Source of the DNA: UBA3824 sp017541145
GTDB taxonomy: Bacteria; Bacteroidota; Bacteroidia; Bacteroidales; UBA3824
Direction: 5' to 3'
Length of the DNA: 64,000 bases
Assembly: GCA_947168365.1 (NCBI GenBank)
Contig: CAMVLO010000004.1
Location: 41,661-105,660, forward strand
This document shows, one piece after another, positions 9,799 through 18,435 of this stretch. Under the pieces are notes generated by a model. That model had not been told where the DNA came from and did not search any database. It worked only from the letters and a program-made list of their open reading frames with translations. Each line of letters starts with the position of its first letter. Positions within the stretch are counted from its first letter, which is position 1. The position numbers were made by a program, and so were the translations under genes.

Positions 9799-9815
9799 CA
9801 AAGTTAATAATTTTG
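9799..9815. promoter_or_regulatory. Back-to-back -7 elements for the divergent Smr and queA genes
   Basis: CAAAGTTA at 9799-9806 is TAACTTTG on the minus strand, a good -7 element for the Smr gene. TAATTTTG at 9808-9815 is a good -7 element for queA. One base separates them, so two polymerases could not occupy both at once. Confidence 0.55.
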
Positions 9816-9832
9816 CAGAAAATTAGAAAAAA

Positions 9833-11038
9833 ATGAGTGCACCAAAAAATATCGAAATTGCAGATTTCAATTATAATCTGCCTGACGAAAAAATTGCGAA
9901 ATTTCCATTGAAGGAAAGAGACAAATGCAAATTACTGATTTACAAAAACAAACAAATTTCAGAAGGTATCTTCCGCGACGTTGAAAAATTATTGGACCCA
10001 AGCGGACTTTTGGTAGTAAATAACACAAAAGTAATACCCGCAAGATTGGAATTTTTCACTGCAAACGGCGCAAGAATAGAGATTTTTTGTCTTGAACCGT
10101 ACTCTCCGGCAGATTATGATTCCAATTTTTCATTAAAAGGCAGTTGTCAATGGAAATGTCTTGCAGGAAATTTGAAACGTTGGAAAAATTTTAATCTAAA
10201 ACGCGAATTCAATTACAACGGCGAAGATTTACAAATTGAAGTAGAAAAAATACAAGTATCAGGCGGCGAGATAATTGCAAAATTTTCGTGGAATGGCAAC
10301 TATACATTTTCCGACATCATAGATATCGCCGGTTCAATACCGATTCCGCCATACTTAAACCGCAAAGCCGAAGAATCGGATACTATTGATTATCAAACAA
10401 TTTACTCACATTACAAAGGTTCGGTAGCAGCACCGACAGCGGGATTGCATTTCACTGAAGAAATGATGAAAAATCTAAAATGTGAACTCGGACAACTTAC
10501 TTTGCATGTTGGCGCGGGAACTTTCAAACCTGTAAAATCCCAAACAATCGGCGAACACGAAATGCACAGAGAATTTTTTTCTGTCACAAAAGAGTTCCTG
10601 AAAAAAATATTGAAATATAAAGGAAAAATTACAGCTGTAGGCACTACTTCGGTACGAACTTTGGAATCATTGTATTGGCTGGGCACAAAAATTCTCTCCT
10701 GCAAAGACGGTTTAAACCTCTCACAATGGGAATGTTACGAAACCGACGGCAATTTTTCAGTGGAAGAATCAATAAACGCGATTATAAATTATATCGAACA
10801 AAAAGGAGAAGATACTTTTAAAGCGGCTACCGGAATTATGATTTGTCCGGGCTACAGTTATAAAATTGTTAACAATATTATTACAAACTTCCATCAGCCG
10901 GAAAGTACACTGCTACTGCTTGTTTCGGCAGCGGTAGGATCAAAATGGAAAGAAATTTACGATTATGCCCTCAACAACAATTTCAGGTTTCTAAGCTACG
11001 GCGACAGCAGTTTCCTGGAAATACAAAAACTTGAATAA
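9833..11038 (+). CDS. queA: S-adenosylmethionine:tRNA ribosyltransferase-isomerase QueA
   Basis: QueA transfers and isomerises the ribosyl part of S-adenosylmethionine onto 7-aminomethyl-7-deazaguanine in tRNA, the step that makes epoxyqueuosine. Diagnostic motifs are present: DYNLPDEKIA-like N-terminus (NYNLPDEKIAKFPL), VVNNTKVIPARL, SVAAPTAGLHFT, HVGAGTFKPV, TAVGTTSVRTLES and the C-terminal NFHQPESTLLLLVSA. At 401 residues it is slightly longer than the common 340-360, due to a longer middle insert as in other Bacteroidota. The leader from the -7 element to ATG is about 11 bases. It is followed after 12 bases by the GH3/beta-lactamase gene, so the two may be cotranscribed. Confidence 0.95.
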   Translation: MSAPKNIEIADFNYNLPDEKIAKFPLKERDKCKLLIYKNKQISEGIFRDVEKLLDPSGLLVVNNTKVIPARLEFFTANGARIEIFCLEPYSPADYDSNFSLKGSCQWKCLAGNLKRWKNFNLKREFNYNGEDLQIEVEKIQVSGGEIIAKFSWNGNYTFSDIIDIAGSIPIPPYLNRKAEESDTIDYQTIYSHYKGSVAAPTAGLHFTEEMMKNLKCELGQLTLHVGAGTFKPVKSQTIGEHEMHREFFSVTKEFLKKILKYKGKITAVGTTSVRTLESLYWLGTKILSCKDGLNLSQWECYETDGNFSVEESINAIINYIEQKGEDTFKAATGIMICPGYSYKIVNNIITNFHQPESTLLLLVSAAVGSKWKEIYDYALNNNFRFLSYGDSSFLEIQKLE

Positions 11039-11050
11039 ATAAACAAAAAA

Positions 11051-13867
11051 ATGAAAAAGAAATTTGTCATAAAAAATTGGGCTTTAGCAACTATTGCGTT
11101 ATTTTTGGTAACATATTTTTGTACCAAACAAATTACTGCAAATCCTCAGCACCAAGCAATTTTGGAAGCTGATCCTCAGGCAGATACAATTTTTAAATAT
11201 TTGTCGCTTGACGACAAAATTATGCAGATGTATATTTTTGACGCAAGAAACCGCAAACCCGATTTTTTTGACGAAATTCCTTCAGGAATCATCTTTGGAG
11301 ACTGCAATCTTAAAACAATTGAAGAACATACCTCGAAACTTGGTAAAAAAGCCAAAGTTCCGATGATAAATATCTGTAACACAGACATCATCGCTAAAAA
11401 TTTTCCTAACTATATGAACAACAATGCGGTGCTGTCTACAGGCTGCGATTCTGCCATTTTGAGAAATTTCGCACATTATTTGGCGGACACTCTCAAAAAG
11501 GCGGGAATCAATGCTGTTACCGGATTTTTTGCTGACTATAAATTCAAAAATCACAACTTCAAAATTCACGAATTGGAGCAATTCAACAAAACCAGCAGAA
11601 TTGCAATTCAAGAGTTAAACAAATTCAACATCTTTTCAATCATAACAGGCACTTTCGCAAAAGAATACGATTCTACACGTAGAAACCTGATTAACAAATC
11701 GATAGAAGAAAATTTCAGAAACGGAGCGCAAATAAAATTTACAACTTCTCAATACAAAAATCAACAGAAATACGATGGACTTTCGATAACAACAATCGAA
11801 AAAAATGAAGAAATAAAACAAGCGTTATTATCTAACAATGAATTTGTTACAAGTTCAATAAATCCGGATTTGTATTTGAAAACGGTAAAAGAATTGCTCA
11901 GAAAAGATAAAGGCAAAATCAAAAAAATGATTGATGTAAAAGCATTGAAAATTTTGCGAATGAAATACCAAAAATTCAATACCGAAAACAATACTCAGGA
12001 TTCATTATTCAACAAAGTTTATGCTGCAAAGTTATGTGCATCAAAATCAATCACTTGTATAAAAAATGATTCAAAATTTTTACCGATAAAAAATCTTAAC
12101 GACGTAGTAATAATTCAGATTGGCGGAATACGTCAAAACGGATTTTTATCAAGATCGTCAAGTTACTGTCAAACAAAATATTACTACGCTAAAAACGATT
12201 ACAAAGAAATAAAAAATGCAGTAGCCGGAAACGCTAAAAAGAATGTTATATTCTTGATTGACTGCAAGTTGGCAGGCAAACAAACTCTCGACATGATAAA
12301 AGCCGTTGCCAAATCGCGTCATGCTTGCGTTATCAACTTCAATCATCCTGAAAATCTAAACTCAATAGAGGCAAAATCAATATTGCAAGTTTTTGGAAAC
12401 AATTATCAATCAGGCGATTATCTTGCACAGGCTGTATTTGGCGGACTTTATGTTTGCGGCAAATTTCCGTTTGACGGTTACGACGGAATCAAGCAAATGG
12501 AAGGCGTAACAATTCGTCCGACAAGACTTCAATATTGTTTGGATGACGAAACCGGATTCAAAACAAATTACAAAGACACAATTGATTCAATTGTAAAATA
12601 CGCAATCGATAATACATGTTTTCCCGGCTGTCAAATTTTTGCAAGTTTCAACGGTAAAGTGGTGATTAACAAAGGATTCGGACATCTAACATACGATACT
12701 TTATCCCGAAAAGTAAGTACCAACGACCTTTATGACATTGCATCGCTGACCAAGATTTGCGCTACAACTATACTTTCCATTTATTTGACCGGCGAGAAAA
12801 AACTCGATCCTAAAGCCAATTTAGGCAGCTATTTCAAAGGACAAGAAATTGATTGGAGCAATCTTCCGGCGGACACAATTTTCAAAGGTAAAGATACGAT
12901 TTTGATTCGTGATATCCCCAAAACAACAGTTTATGATGTTACGATAAAATCGATTTTGGAGCACCGCAGCGGCATCGAACCTTACGTTCCAATTTACAAA
13001 TTCACGTACTCAAAAAGTGCGATGAAACGTTGCGCCAAGGCATTGGAAATCAATCCCGACGAACTTACAAACGAACAACTTCAACAATTGATGTTTGATG
13101 AATATTACAGAGATCATTATATCAAAGACAGCGCGGAAGTACGTGTAACTGAGGGAGTTTGGCTGAGAAACAATTATGCCGATTCGCTTTACAATTATAT
13201 CATGCGACTGAAAGTTTCCGACAAAAAAACTTATAAATATTCGGATGTTAACATGATTTTGTTGCAATGGGCAGAAGAAAATATTTTGAAATGCAAGGCA
13301 GATAAGTACTTGAATGACAATTTCTACAAGCCGCTCGGAATGCGTAACACATGTTATAATCCGCATGAAATTTTCAATAAAAGCCGCATTGCCCCAACCG
13401 AAACGGACAAGTGGACAAATCAATTTATTTGCGGTGACGTACACGACCCCTCGGCAGCGCTTTTGGGCGGAGTTGCCGGAAATGCGGGATTGTTTTCTAC
13501 GGCTTCCAACCTCGGAATTTTGTTTCAAATGATGCTGAATTACGGCACTTACGGCGGCAAAAGATATCTGGATTCGCTCACAATCAAGGATTTTACAAGC
13601 AAGCAGCCATATACCGGTCGTGCCCTTGGTTTTGACATGGTTCCGTCGAAATTTGCCGCTCTTACAGCCTCGCCCTCTACTTACGGACATACCGGATTTA
13701 CAGGTACTTGCGCTTGGGTAGATCCCGAAAACAAAATTGTAATAGTATTCTTGTCAAACCGTGTTCATCCTACAAGCAACAATCAAAATATCAACAAATT
13801 ACTAATCAGAAGAAAGATTTGTCAAGCAATTTACGACGGTTTGGGATTGCAACCGCAAGCATTGTAA
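11051..13867 (+). CDS. Fusion of degenerate GH3 domain with class C beta-lactamase-like serine hydrolase
   Basis: The 938-residue protein has an N-terminal signal anchor (residues 1-30), a NagZ-like glycoside hydrolase family 3 region (about 40-500) and a beta-lactamase/penicillin-binding-like domain (about 510-930). This fusion is common in Bacteroidota and is thought to act on peptidoglycan fragments in the periplasm. The hydrolase part keeps its catalytic set: S-L-T-K near residue 564 (DIASLTKIC), YSDVN as the YxN motif, and HTGFTG as the KTG-like box. In the GH3 part the usual KHFPGHG loop and TDAL nucleophile motif are not found; the aligned segments read ITGTFAKEYDS and SITTIEKN. The GH3 module therefore looks catalytically dead. 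Spacing to queA is 12 bases. Confidence 0.8.
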   Translation: MKKKFVIKNWALATIALFLVTYFCTKQITANPQHQAILEADPQADTIFKYLSLDDKIMQMYIFDARNRKPDFFDEIPSGIIFGDCNLKTIEEHTSKLGKKAKVPMINICNTDIIAKNFPNYMNNNAVLSTGCDSAILRNFAHYLADTLKKAGINAVTGFFADYKFKNHNFKIHELEQFNKTSRIAIQELNKFNIFSIITGTFAKEYDSTRRNLINKSIEENFRNGAQIKFTTSQYKNQQKYDGLSITTIEKNEEIKQALLSNNEFVTSSINPDLYLKTVKELLRKDKGKIKKMIDVKALKILRMKYQKFNTENNTQDSLFNKVYAAKLCASKSITCIKNDSKFLPIKNLNDVVIIQIGGIRQNGFLSRSSSYCQTKYYYAKNDYKEIKNAVAGNAKKNVIFLIDCKLAGKQTLDMIKAVAKSRHACVINFNHPENLNSIEAKSILQVFGNNYQSGDYLAQAVFGGLYVCGKFPFDGYDGIKQMEGVTIRPTRLQYCLDDETGFKTNYKDTIDSIVKYAIDNTCFPGCQIFASFNGKVVINKGFGHLTYDTLSRKVSTNDLYDIASLTKICATTILSIYLTGEKKLDPKANLGSYFKGQEIDWSNLPADTIFKGKDTILIRDIPKTTVYDVTIKSILEHRSGIEPYVPIYKFTYSKSAMKRCAKALEINPDELTNEQLQQLMFDEYYRDHYIKDSAEVRVTEGVWLRNNYADSLYNYIMRLKVSDKKTYKYSDVNMILLQWAEENILKCKADKYLNDNFYKPLGMRNTCYNPHEIFNKSRIAPTETDKWTNQFICGDVHDPSAALLGGVAGNAGLFSTASNLGILFQMMLNYGTYGGKRYLDSLTIKDFTSKQPYTGRALGFDMVPSKFAALTASPSTYGHTGFTGTCAWVDPENKIVIVFLSNRVHPTSNNQNINKLLIRRKICQAIYDGLGLQPQAL

Positions 13868-14013
13868 AAAATACTCCCGGTGAACTTCTGAATAGTCCGT
13901 AATGCGATATTGTAACTGCAAGGATAAAAAAAATCAGAAAAAAACAGGCACAAAAAAAGCAGAACCTCTATTCAGAAGCCCTGCCAGCAAAAATTTAAAA
14001 GTTTCTAATAATT

Positions 14014-14373
14014 TTATTGCTTGGTGAATGATCCTAACTTATTTCCGACTTTTACAGTGTATGCACCAGGGATAAGCGTCTCAATATTAATGCTTTGACC
14101 CTTGTCTACTTTCTGTGTTTTTACCAAACGACCCGTGCAATTATAGATTTCCACTTCTTGCAGATTTTGCACATCAACCATAATTTTTACAGTGCTTACT
14201 TGTGGCCAAACTTTAATTTGTTGAGCCGCCTCTACTGTCTCTGTCAATGCGGCTTCATCCACAGCTTGGCTTGTTACTGAAGCTACAGCCTCTGAATCTA
14301 ATGTTTGTGCGTTTACTACATTAACTGCAAGCAAAAATGCTACTGTTGCAAAAATTGCCTTTAATTGTTTCAT
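14014..14373 (-). CDS. Small protein consisting of signal peptide, linker and type A T9SS sorting domain
   Basis: The 119-residue product has a signal peptide (MKQLKAIFATVAFLLAVNVVNAQ), a 30-residue acidic linker (DSEAVASVTSQAVDEAALTE as a sample) and a C-terminal sorting domain: KVWPQVSTVKIMVDV, VEIYNCTGRLVKTQ, GAYTVKVG, KLGSFTKQ. The type A domain normally follows a large cargo and directs it through the type IX system; here there is almost no cargo. It may be a small surface protein, a decoy or an assembly-related peptide, or the remains of a larger gene, although the open frame is intact with its own signal peptide. Confidence 0.65.
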   Translation of the reverse strand: MKQLKAIFATVAFLLAVNVVNAQTLDSEAVASVTSQAVDEAALTETVEAAQQIKVWPQVSTVKIMVDVQNLQEVEIYNCTGRLVKTQKVDKGQSINIETLIPGAYTVKVGNKLGSFTKQ

Positions 14374-14503
14374 AATGTTATCCCTAATTAAATTTGTCTT
14401 TTTTAATTCTTATTAACTATTAAATAGATAAATTTGTTGCAGAAAATCCATAAATATTTTTGCAAATTCTACAAAATTAATATTCTCTTAACATAGCGAT
14501 AGT

Positions 14504-15112
14504 CTACAATTTTGAGATTTCTCGCTCTAAGATAGTGAGTTGCATTATCGAATTGTCATCCAAGTTAACATCAGTTTTTGATTGTGATTCTGATCTAACT
14601 AATTGAACCCAATGACGATTTTTTTCTTGTTTATCAAATAAATCTACTTTAGTTGTTTCTATTTGTGACATCTGAGCTTGATAAAACTCTTTGTCTTTTT
14701 GAGATATTGTACTGTCTTCCAAAAATTTACGATACTGTTTTTCTCCTTCTTCCAAGAATGATAAATCAGCAGTACCAATTCCCGGATAACGTTCCACATC
14801 CGGATTTTGACTGATTACTTTTACAACCGGATCCAATTTGGAATGCACCGCCATAAAATATTCTATATCAGGAAATCCCTGTAAATTAAGGATGTGCATT
14901 ATATCGTTGTAATCTTTTAGTTGCGTAGTATCAACTTCCGAATTTTCACCTATATATATTAGAAAATCTTTATGATTAGCATCAAGTTGGGTGAATGCGT
15001 TTACGTATCCAAGTATATCTTCGTTATCTACCTGAATATTAGAATATTTGCCTTTGCAACCTATCAGCGTTGCGGCAATAACAGCTAATAATATGGATTT
15101 CTTTATGCGCAT
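14504..15112 (-). CDS. Lipoprotein of unknown function
   Basis: The 202-residue product carries a lipoprotein signal with Cys at residue 19 (AVIAATLIGCKGK). The mature part is acidic and mainly helical (EEGEKQYRKFLEDS, KEFYQAQMSQIETTKVDLFD). I see no known domain. It is transcribed leftward alone, with an AT-rich spacer before the type IX mini-protein gene. Confidence 0.55.
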   Translation of the reverse strand: MRIKKSILLAVIAATLIGCKGKYSNIQVDNEDILGYVNAFTQLDANHKDFLIYIGENSEVDTTQLKDYNDIMHILNLQGFPDIEYFMAVHSKLDPVVKVISQNPDVERYPGIGTADLSFLEEGEKQYRKFLEDSTISQKDKEFYQAQMSQIETTKVDLFDKQEKNRHWVQLVRSESQSKTDVNLDDNSIMQLTILEREISKL

Positions 15113-15275
15113 ATTTTTCGTTTATTCGGTGCAAAGTTACAAATTTTCCATAAACAAAATTATAAAATGAGATTTTTTTTATTTTTTTTTCGACTTTTTA
15201 CTGTCTGCGGACTTCATTTTTTGTTTATCAACTAAATTAATTATCTTTGCAACCGAAAACTAATTGAAAAAAATT

Positions 15276-15725
15276 ATGAAAAAATTCGTTACTTTATTAA
15301 TTGCTTTGTTCGGATTTTTTGCTTGTCAAGAATCTGATGTTGTAGATTCTGATAACGGCGATTCTTATTTTCAAGACGAAAAGGATTGCAATTGCGACAA
15401 AAGATATGTTAACAATACTCCGGATACAGCAACCGTTACTTTTAGGGTAACAATCAACAAACAAAATCCCGAAGTAAAAGTTTACATCTACGAAGGCTCG
15501 ATGACCAGCGGCACTTTGGACACTGTTTTCACTATGAAAAAAGGTCGCGACGAACTGGAACTTACTCTTGGTCACAATTATACTTATGTTGCTAAGTATC
15601 AGAAAGACAACGATTCTATAATTGTTCCGGTAAAAGCAAGACTATATTGTGAAGGTAAACAATGTCGCGGTTTTTACTGCTACGAAATTATTAACAATGT
15701 AATTGATTTGAGTTTAAAATTTTAA
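15276..15725 (+). CDS. Small lipoprotein of unknown function
   Basis: The chosen start is ATG 15276; a TTG four codons upstream is less likely because the -7 element TATCTTTG lies at 15242-15249 and ATG gives a normal signal sequence, MKKFVTLLIALFGFFACQ. The 149-residue product has a lipobox (FFAC) and a short acidic linker with a CNCDK motif. The folded part is beta-rich, with a TVTFRVTIN strand and a late Cys pair (LYCEGKQCRGFYC). The four Cys could form disulfides in the periplasm. It is followed after 13 bases by the heavy-metal-binding lipoprotein, suggesting one transcript. Confidence 0.6.
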   Translation: MKKFVTLLIALFGFFACQESDVVDSDNGDSYFQDEKDCNCDKRYVNNTPDTATVTFRVTINKQNPEVKVYIYEGSMTSGTLDTVFTMKKGRDELELTLGHNYTYVAKYQKDNDSIIVPVKARLYCEGKQCRGFYCYEIINNVIDLSLKF

Positions 15726-15738
15726 TATAATTAAAGAA

Positions 15739-16017
15739 ATGAAAAAAATATTATTCACAATTTGTGCAGTTGCAACAGCAACTACATTTTTGGTATCATG
15801 CAGCGGCAATGCTCAACAAAACAACGCTGAAAAAGCTGATTCTACAGCTGCTCCGGCTCAACAACAAACCACAGCTCCTGCCGAGGCTAAACCGGCTGCC
15901 GATTCTGCTGCTGCTTTGGATTTAACTAAGAAATTTATTTGTCCTAACCGCTGCGAATCTGCTGACCAAGAAGGTGCTTGCTCAGTTTGCGGTATGGATT
16001 TGGTTCCAAACGAATAA
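15739..16017 (+). CDS. Lipoprotein with heavy-metal-binding domain
   Basis: The 92-residue product is a lipoprotein (lipobox LVSC, Cys 21), followed by an Ala/Gln/Pro-rich flexible linker of about 40 residues. It ends in a single small metal-binding module, FICPNRCESADQEGACSVCG followed by MDLVP. This matches the heavy-metal-binding domain (YHS-like treble-clef type) found in copper efflux proteins such as CusB relatives, where the usual start CPMHP is here CPNRC. It probably holds a metal ion at the cell surface or periplasm. No efflux pump gene is adjacent. It probably shares a promoter with the preceding lipoprotein. Confidence 0.75.
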   Translation: MKKILFTICAVATATTFLVSCSGNAQQNNAEKADSTAAPAQQQTTAPAEAKPAADSAAALDLTKKFICPNRCESADQEGACSVCGMDLVPNE

Positions 16018-16044
16018 TCCATAGTCAACAACAAAATAAAAACA

Positions 16045-16085
16045 AAACAGGCTGTCCGATAAAATCATAATCGAACAGCCTGTTT
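16045..16085. terminator. Bidirectional terminator
   Basis: Arms 16045-16060 and 16070-16085 (AAACAGGCTGT...ACAGCCTGTTT, one bulge) are followed by a T tract on the plus strand and preceded by an A-rich stretch. It separates the convergent heavy-metal lipoprotein and CNNM genes. Confidence 0.85.
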
Positions 16086-16091
16086 TTTTTA

Positions 16092-17138
16092 CTACTTTTC
16101 GAGAAAATTGTATTTTGACTGACGCAATTTCCAACGCTCACGGGCATATTGCTGCATGTCGGCAACGGTATCTTTTTCGTCAAGAATTTCAATACCGAGA
16201 AGCGTTTCGATAATATCTTCCATCGTAACAATGCCGTCCATTCCGCCGTATTCGTCAACCACAAGCGCGATTTGTTCTTTCTTTTTCAACATGTCTTCCC
16301 AAAGCGAGAAAACAGGTTTGGTGTTTGGAACTATCAGTATTTTTCGCTTTAAAGTTTTAAGTTTCAATGTATTGTGGTCTTCGGCAAGACTTTCCATCAC
16401 TTGCTGTCGAAACACATATCCGGTAATATTTTCATCGTTTTCGGAATAAACCGGAATGCGCGAAAATCTGAGATAATTTTTGTTATCAAGAAATTCACCC
16501 AAAGTCATTTCTTCGTCAGCCGTAGACACCACAACCCTCGGAGTCATCACATCAGAAGCTTTGTAGTTTTTCAACTTCATAAGATTCTGAATGATAGCAT
16601 TTTCGTTGGCCTTGAAAATTCCTTCTTCTGCACCGATATTTACCAACGCCGAAATTTCTTCGCGACTGGTAGTATGTCCGTTGTCGTTTTTCTTAAGAAG
16701 TCGCGTAAGTTGCTGTGCCATAATCACAAGCGGATATGTAATGATAGCAACTGTTGTAATAAGATGACCGACTATTCCGGCGAGACGCTCCCAGTAACTT
16801 GTACCCAATGTCTTCGGCAAAATCTCTGAAAATACAAGTATAAGCACTGTAAGCAAGGCTGAAATTATGCCCAAAGCCTCTGAGCCTAAAACACTTGTAG
16901 CCTGCGCTCCCACCATAGATGCTCCTGCCGTATTTGCAATTGTGTTCAACGAGAGTATCGCTGACAGGGATTTGTCGATATTGTTTTTACATTTACAAAG
17001 TTTTCTAACACCTTTTTTGGGTGAGTTCTCGTTGATTTTCACAAAGATAGGCGAAGTGCTAAGCAAAACACTTTCCATCAACGAACAAGTAAAAGATATG
17101 AGCAAAGTGCTCAAAAAGTAAAAAATGAGTAGACCCAT
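16092..17138 (-). CDS. CNNM/CorC-type membrane protein with CBS domains
   Basis: The 348-residue protein has a DUF21 (CNNM) transmembrane domain in residues 1-150 (STLLISFTCSLMESVLLS; LGIISALLTVLILVFSEILPKTLG) and a pair of CBS domains in about 190-325 (VMTPRVVVSTADEEMTLGEF; LVVDEYGGMDGIVTMEDIIE). The ILPKTLG motif is typical. Members are inner-membrane Mg/Co transport-related proteins, historically named hemolysin C family. The CorC_HlyC C-terminal transporter-associated domain seen in longer paralogues is absent, giving the short form. It is a monocistronic, leftward gene facing the bidirectional terminator. Confidence 0.85.
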   Translation of the reverse strand: MGLLIFYFLSTLLISFTCSLMESVLLSTSPIFVKINENSPKKGVRKLCKCKNNIDKSLSAILSLNTIANTAGASMVGAQATSVLGSEALGIISALLTVLILVFSEILPKTLGTSYWERLAGIVGHLITTVAIITYPLVIMAQQLTRLLKKNDNGHTTSREEISALVNIGAEEGIFKANENAIIQNLMKLKNYKASDVMTPRVVVSTADEEMTLGEFLDNKNYLRFSRIPVYSENDENITGYVFRQQVMESLAEDHNTLKLKTLKRKILIVPNTKPVFSLWEDMLKKKEQIALVVDEYGGMDGIVTMEDIIETLLGIEILDEKDTVADMQQYARERWKLRQSKYNFLEK

Positions 17139-17250
17139 TTAATATTTAGATTGATAATTATGCCGCAAAGTTACAAATAATTCTGAATAAAAAAAATCCC
17201 CAAATCTTGTAAAAAAGAAATGAGGATTCTTAATTGGTATGATGAAAACT

Positions 17251-18261
17251 TTATTTTACGTTGCCAACTTTAATAAGATATTCCGCAATCTGAACTGCGT
17301 TGAGAGCAGCACCTTTACGAATTTGGTCACCTGAAAGCCAAAGTGTTAAACCGTTTTCGTCTGAAATATCTTTGCGAACACGACCTACGTAAACATCGTC
17401 GTGACCGGCTGTTTCCAAAGGCATCGGATAAACCAAATTTGCAGGATCGTCCACCAATTGACAACCCTCAGCAGCTGCAATCGCTTTTTGTGCTTCTTCT
17501 ACTGAGATTGGTTTTTCGGTTTCAATCCAAACTGACTCAGAATGAGAACGTAATGAAGATACACGTACACATGTAGCAGAACATTTTGCATCGGTATGCA
17601 TAATTTTCTGTGTTTCGTTGTACATCTTCATTTCTTCTTTTGTATAACCGTTTGGCTGGAAAACATCAATTTGTGGAATTACGTTGTAAGCCAATTGGTG
17701 TGGAAATTTCTTTACTGTAACAGGTTGACCGTTAAGGATTTCCTTATATTGTTGCTGAAGCTCAGCCATAGCAGCTGCACCTGCGCCCGATGCCGATTGA
17801 TAACTTGCAACATGTATTCTCTTGATGTGAGAAATTTTCTCAAGCGGCTGCAAAACCACTACCATCATAATAGTAGTACAATTAGGATTTGCAATAATTC
17901 CGCGAGGACGGTTCAACGCATCTTCAGGGTTGCATTCAGGAACTACCAATGGAACATCGTTATCCATACGGAATGCTGACGAATTGTCAATCATAACTGC
18001 ACCGTATTTTGTGATGTCTTCTGCAAATTCCTTTGAGGTACCTGCACCTGCTGAGGTGAAAGCTATATCAACACCTTTGAAATCGTCATTGTGCTGAAGA
18101 AGTTTTACTTCGATTTCTTTGCCCCTGAATGTGTATTTTGTACCGGCACTTCTTTCTGACCCAAACAAAACTAACTCATCCATCGGGAAATTTCTTTCAT
18201 CAAGAATTCTTAAAAATTCCTGTCCAACAGCGCCTGAGGCACCTACTATTGCAACTTTCAT
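17251..18261 (-). CDS. asd: Aspartate-semialdehyde dehydrogenase
   Basis: This enzyme reduces beta-aspartyl phosphate to aspartate semialdehyde with NADPH, feeding lysine/diaminopimelate, threonine and methionine synthesis in the cytoplasm. The 336-residue length is normal. The nucleotide-binding start is VAIVGASGAVGQEFLRIL; the catalytic Cys lies in ANPNCTTIMM near residue 129; the substrate-binding and general base region is VRVSSLRSHSESVW near 240. It starts at ATG 18261 and is a single gene, divergently arranged from the M13 peptidase. Confidence 0.95.
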   Translation of the reverse strand: MKVAIVGASGAVGQEFLRILDERNFPMDELVLFGSERSAGTKYTFRGKEIEVKLLQHNDDFKGVDIAFTSAGAGTSKEFAEDITKYGAVMIDNSSAFRMDNDVPLVVPECNPEDALNRPRGIIANPNCTTIMMVVVLQPLEKISHIKRIHVASYQSASGAGAAAMAELQQQYKEILNGQPVTVKKFPHQLAYNVIPQIDVFQPNGYTKEEMKMYNETQKIMHTDAKCSATCVRVSSLRSHSESVWIETEKPISVEEAQKAIAAAEGCQLVDDPANLVYPMPLETAGHDDVYVGRVRKDISDENGLTLWLSGDQIRKGAALNAVQIAEYLIKVGNVK

Positions 18262-18435
18262 AGTTTTTCTTATTGTTTTATATTTGTTAATCTAAATTTT
18301 GGCAAATATACGTTTTTTTCGTAATCTAAATCTAATTTTCTCCCTTAATTTTATTTTAACTACTATTAATGATAATTTTACATTGTAATACTACTTTTGC
18401 GTCAAAATCCTATTTTTTTTAAAACACGTAAACTT

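Noticed and set aside
13010..13690. 226-codon antisense frame within the serine hydrolase gene
   Set aside because: Shadow frame; no start context, no domain.
13885..13978. Inverted repeat CTTCTGAATAG / CTATTCAGAAG after the GH3/beta-lactamase gene
   Set aside because: The arms are 72 bases apart and there is no T tract at the right place; too weak to call a terminator.
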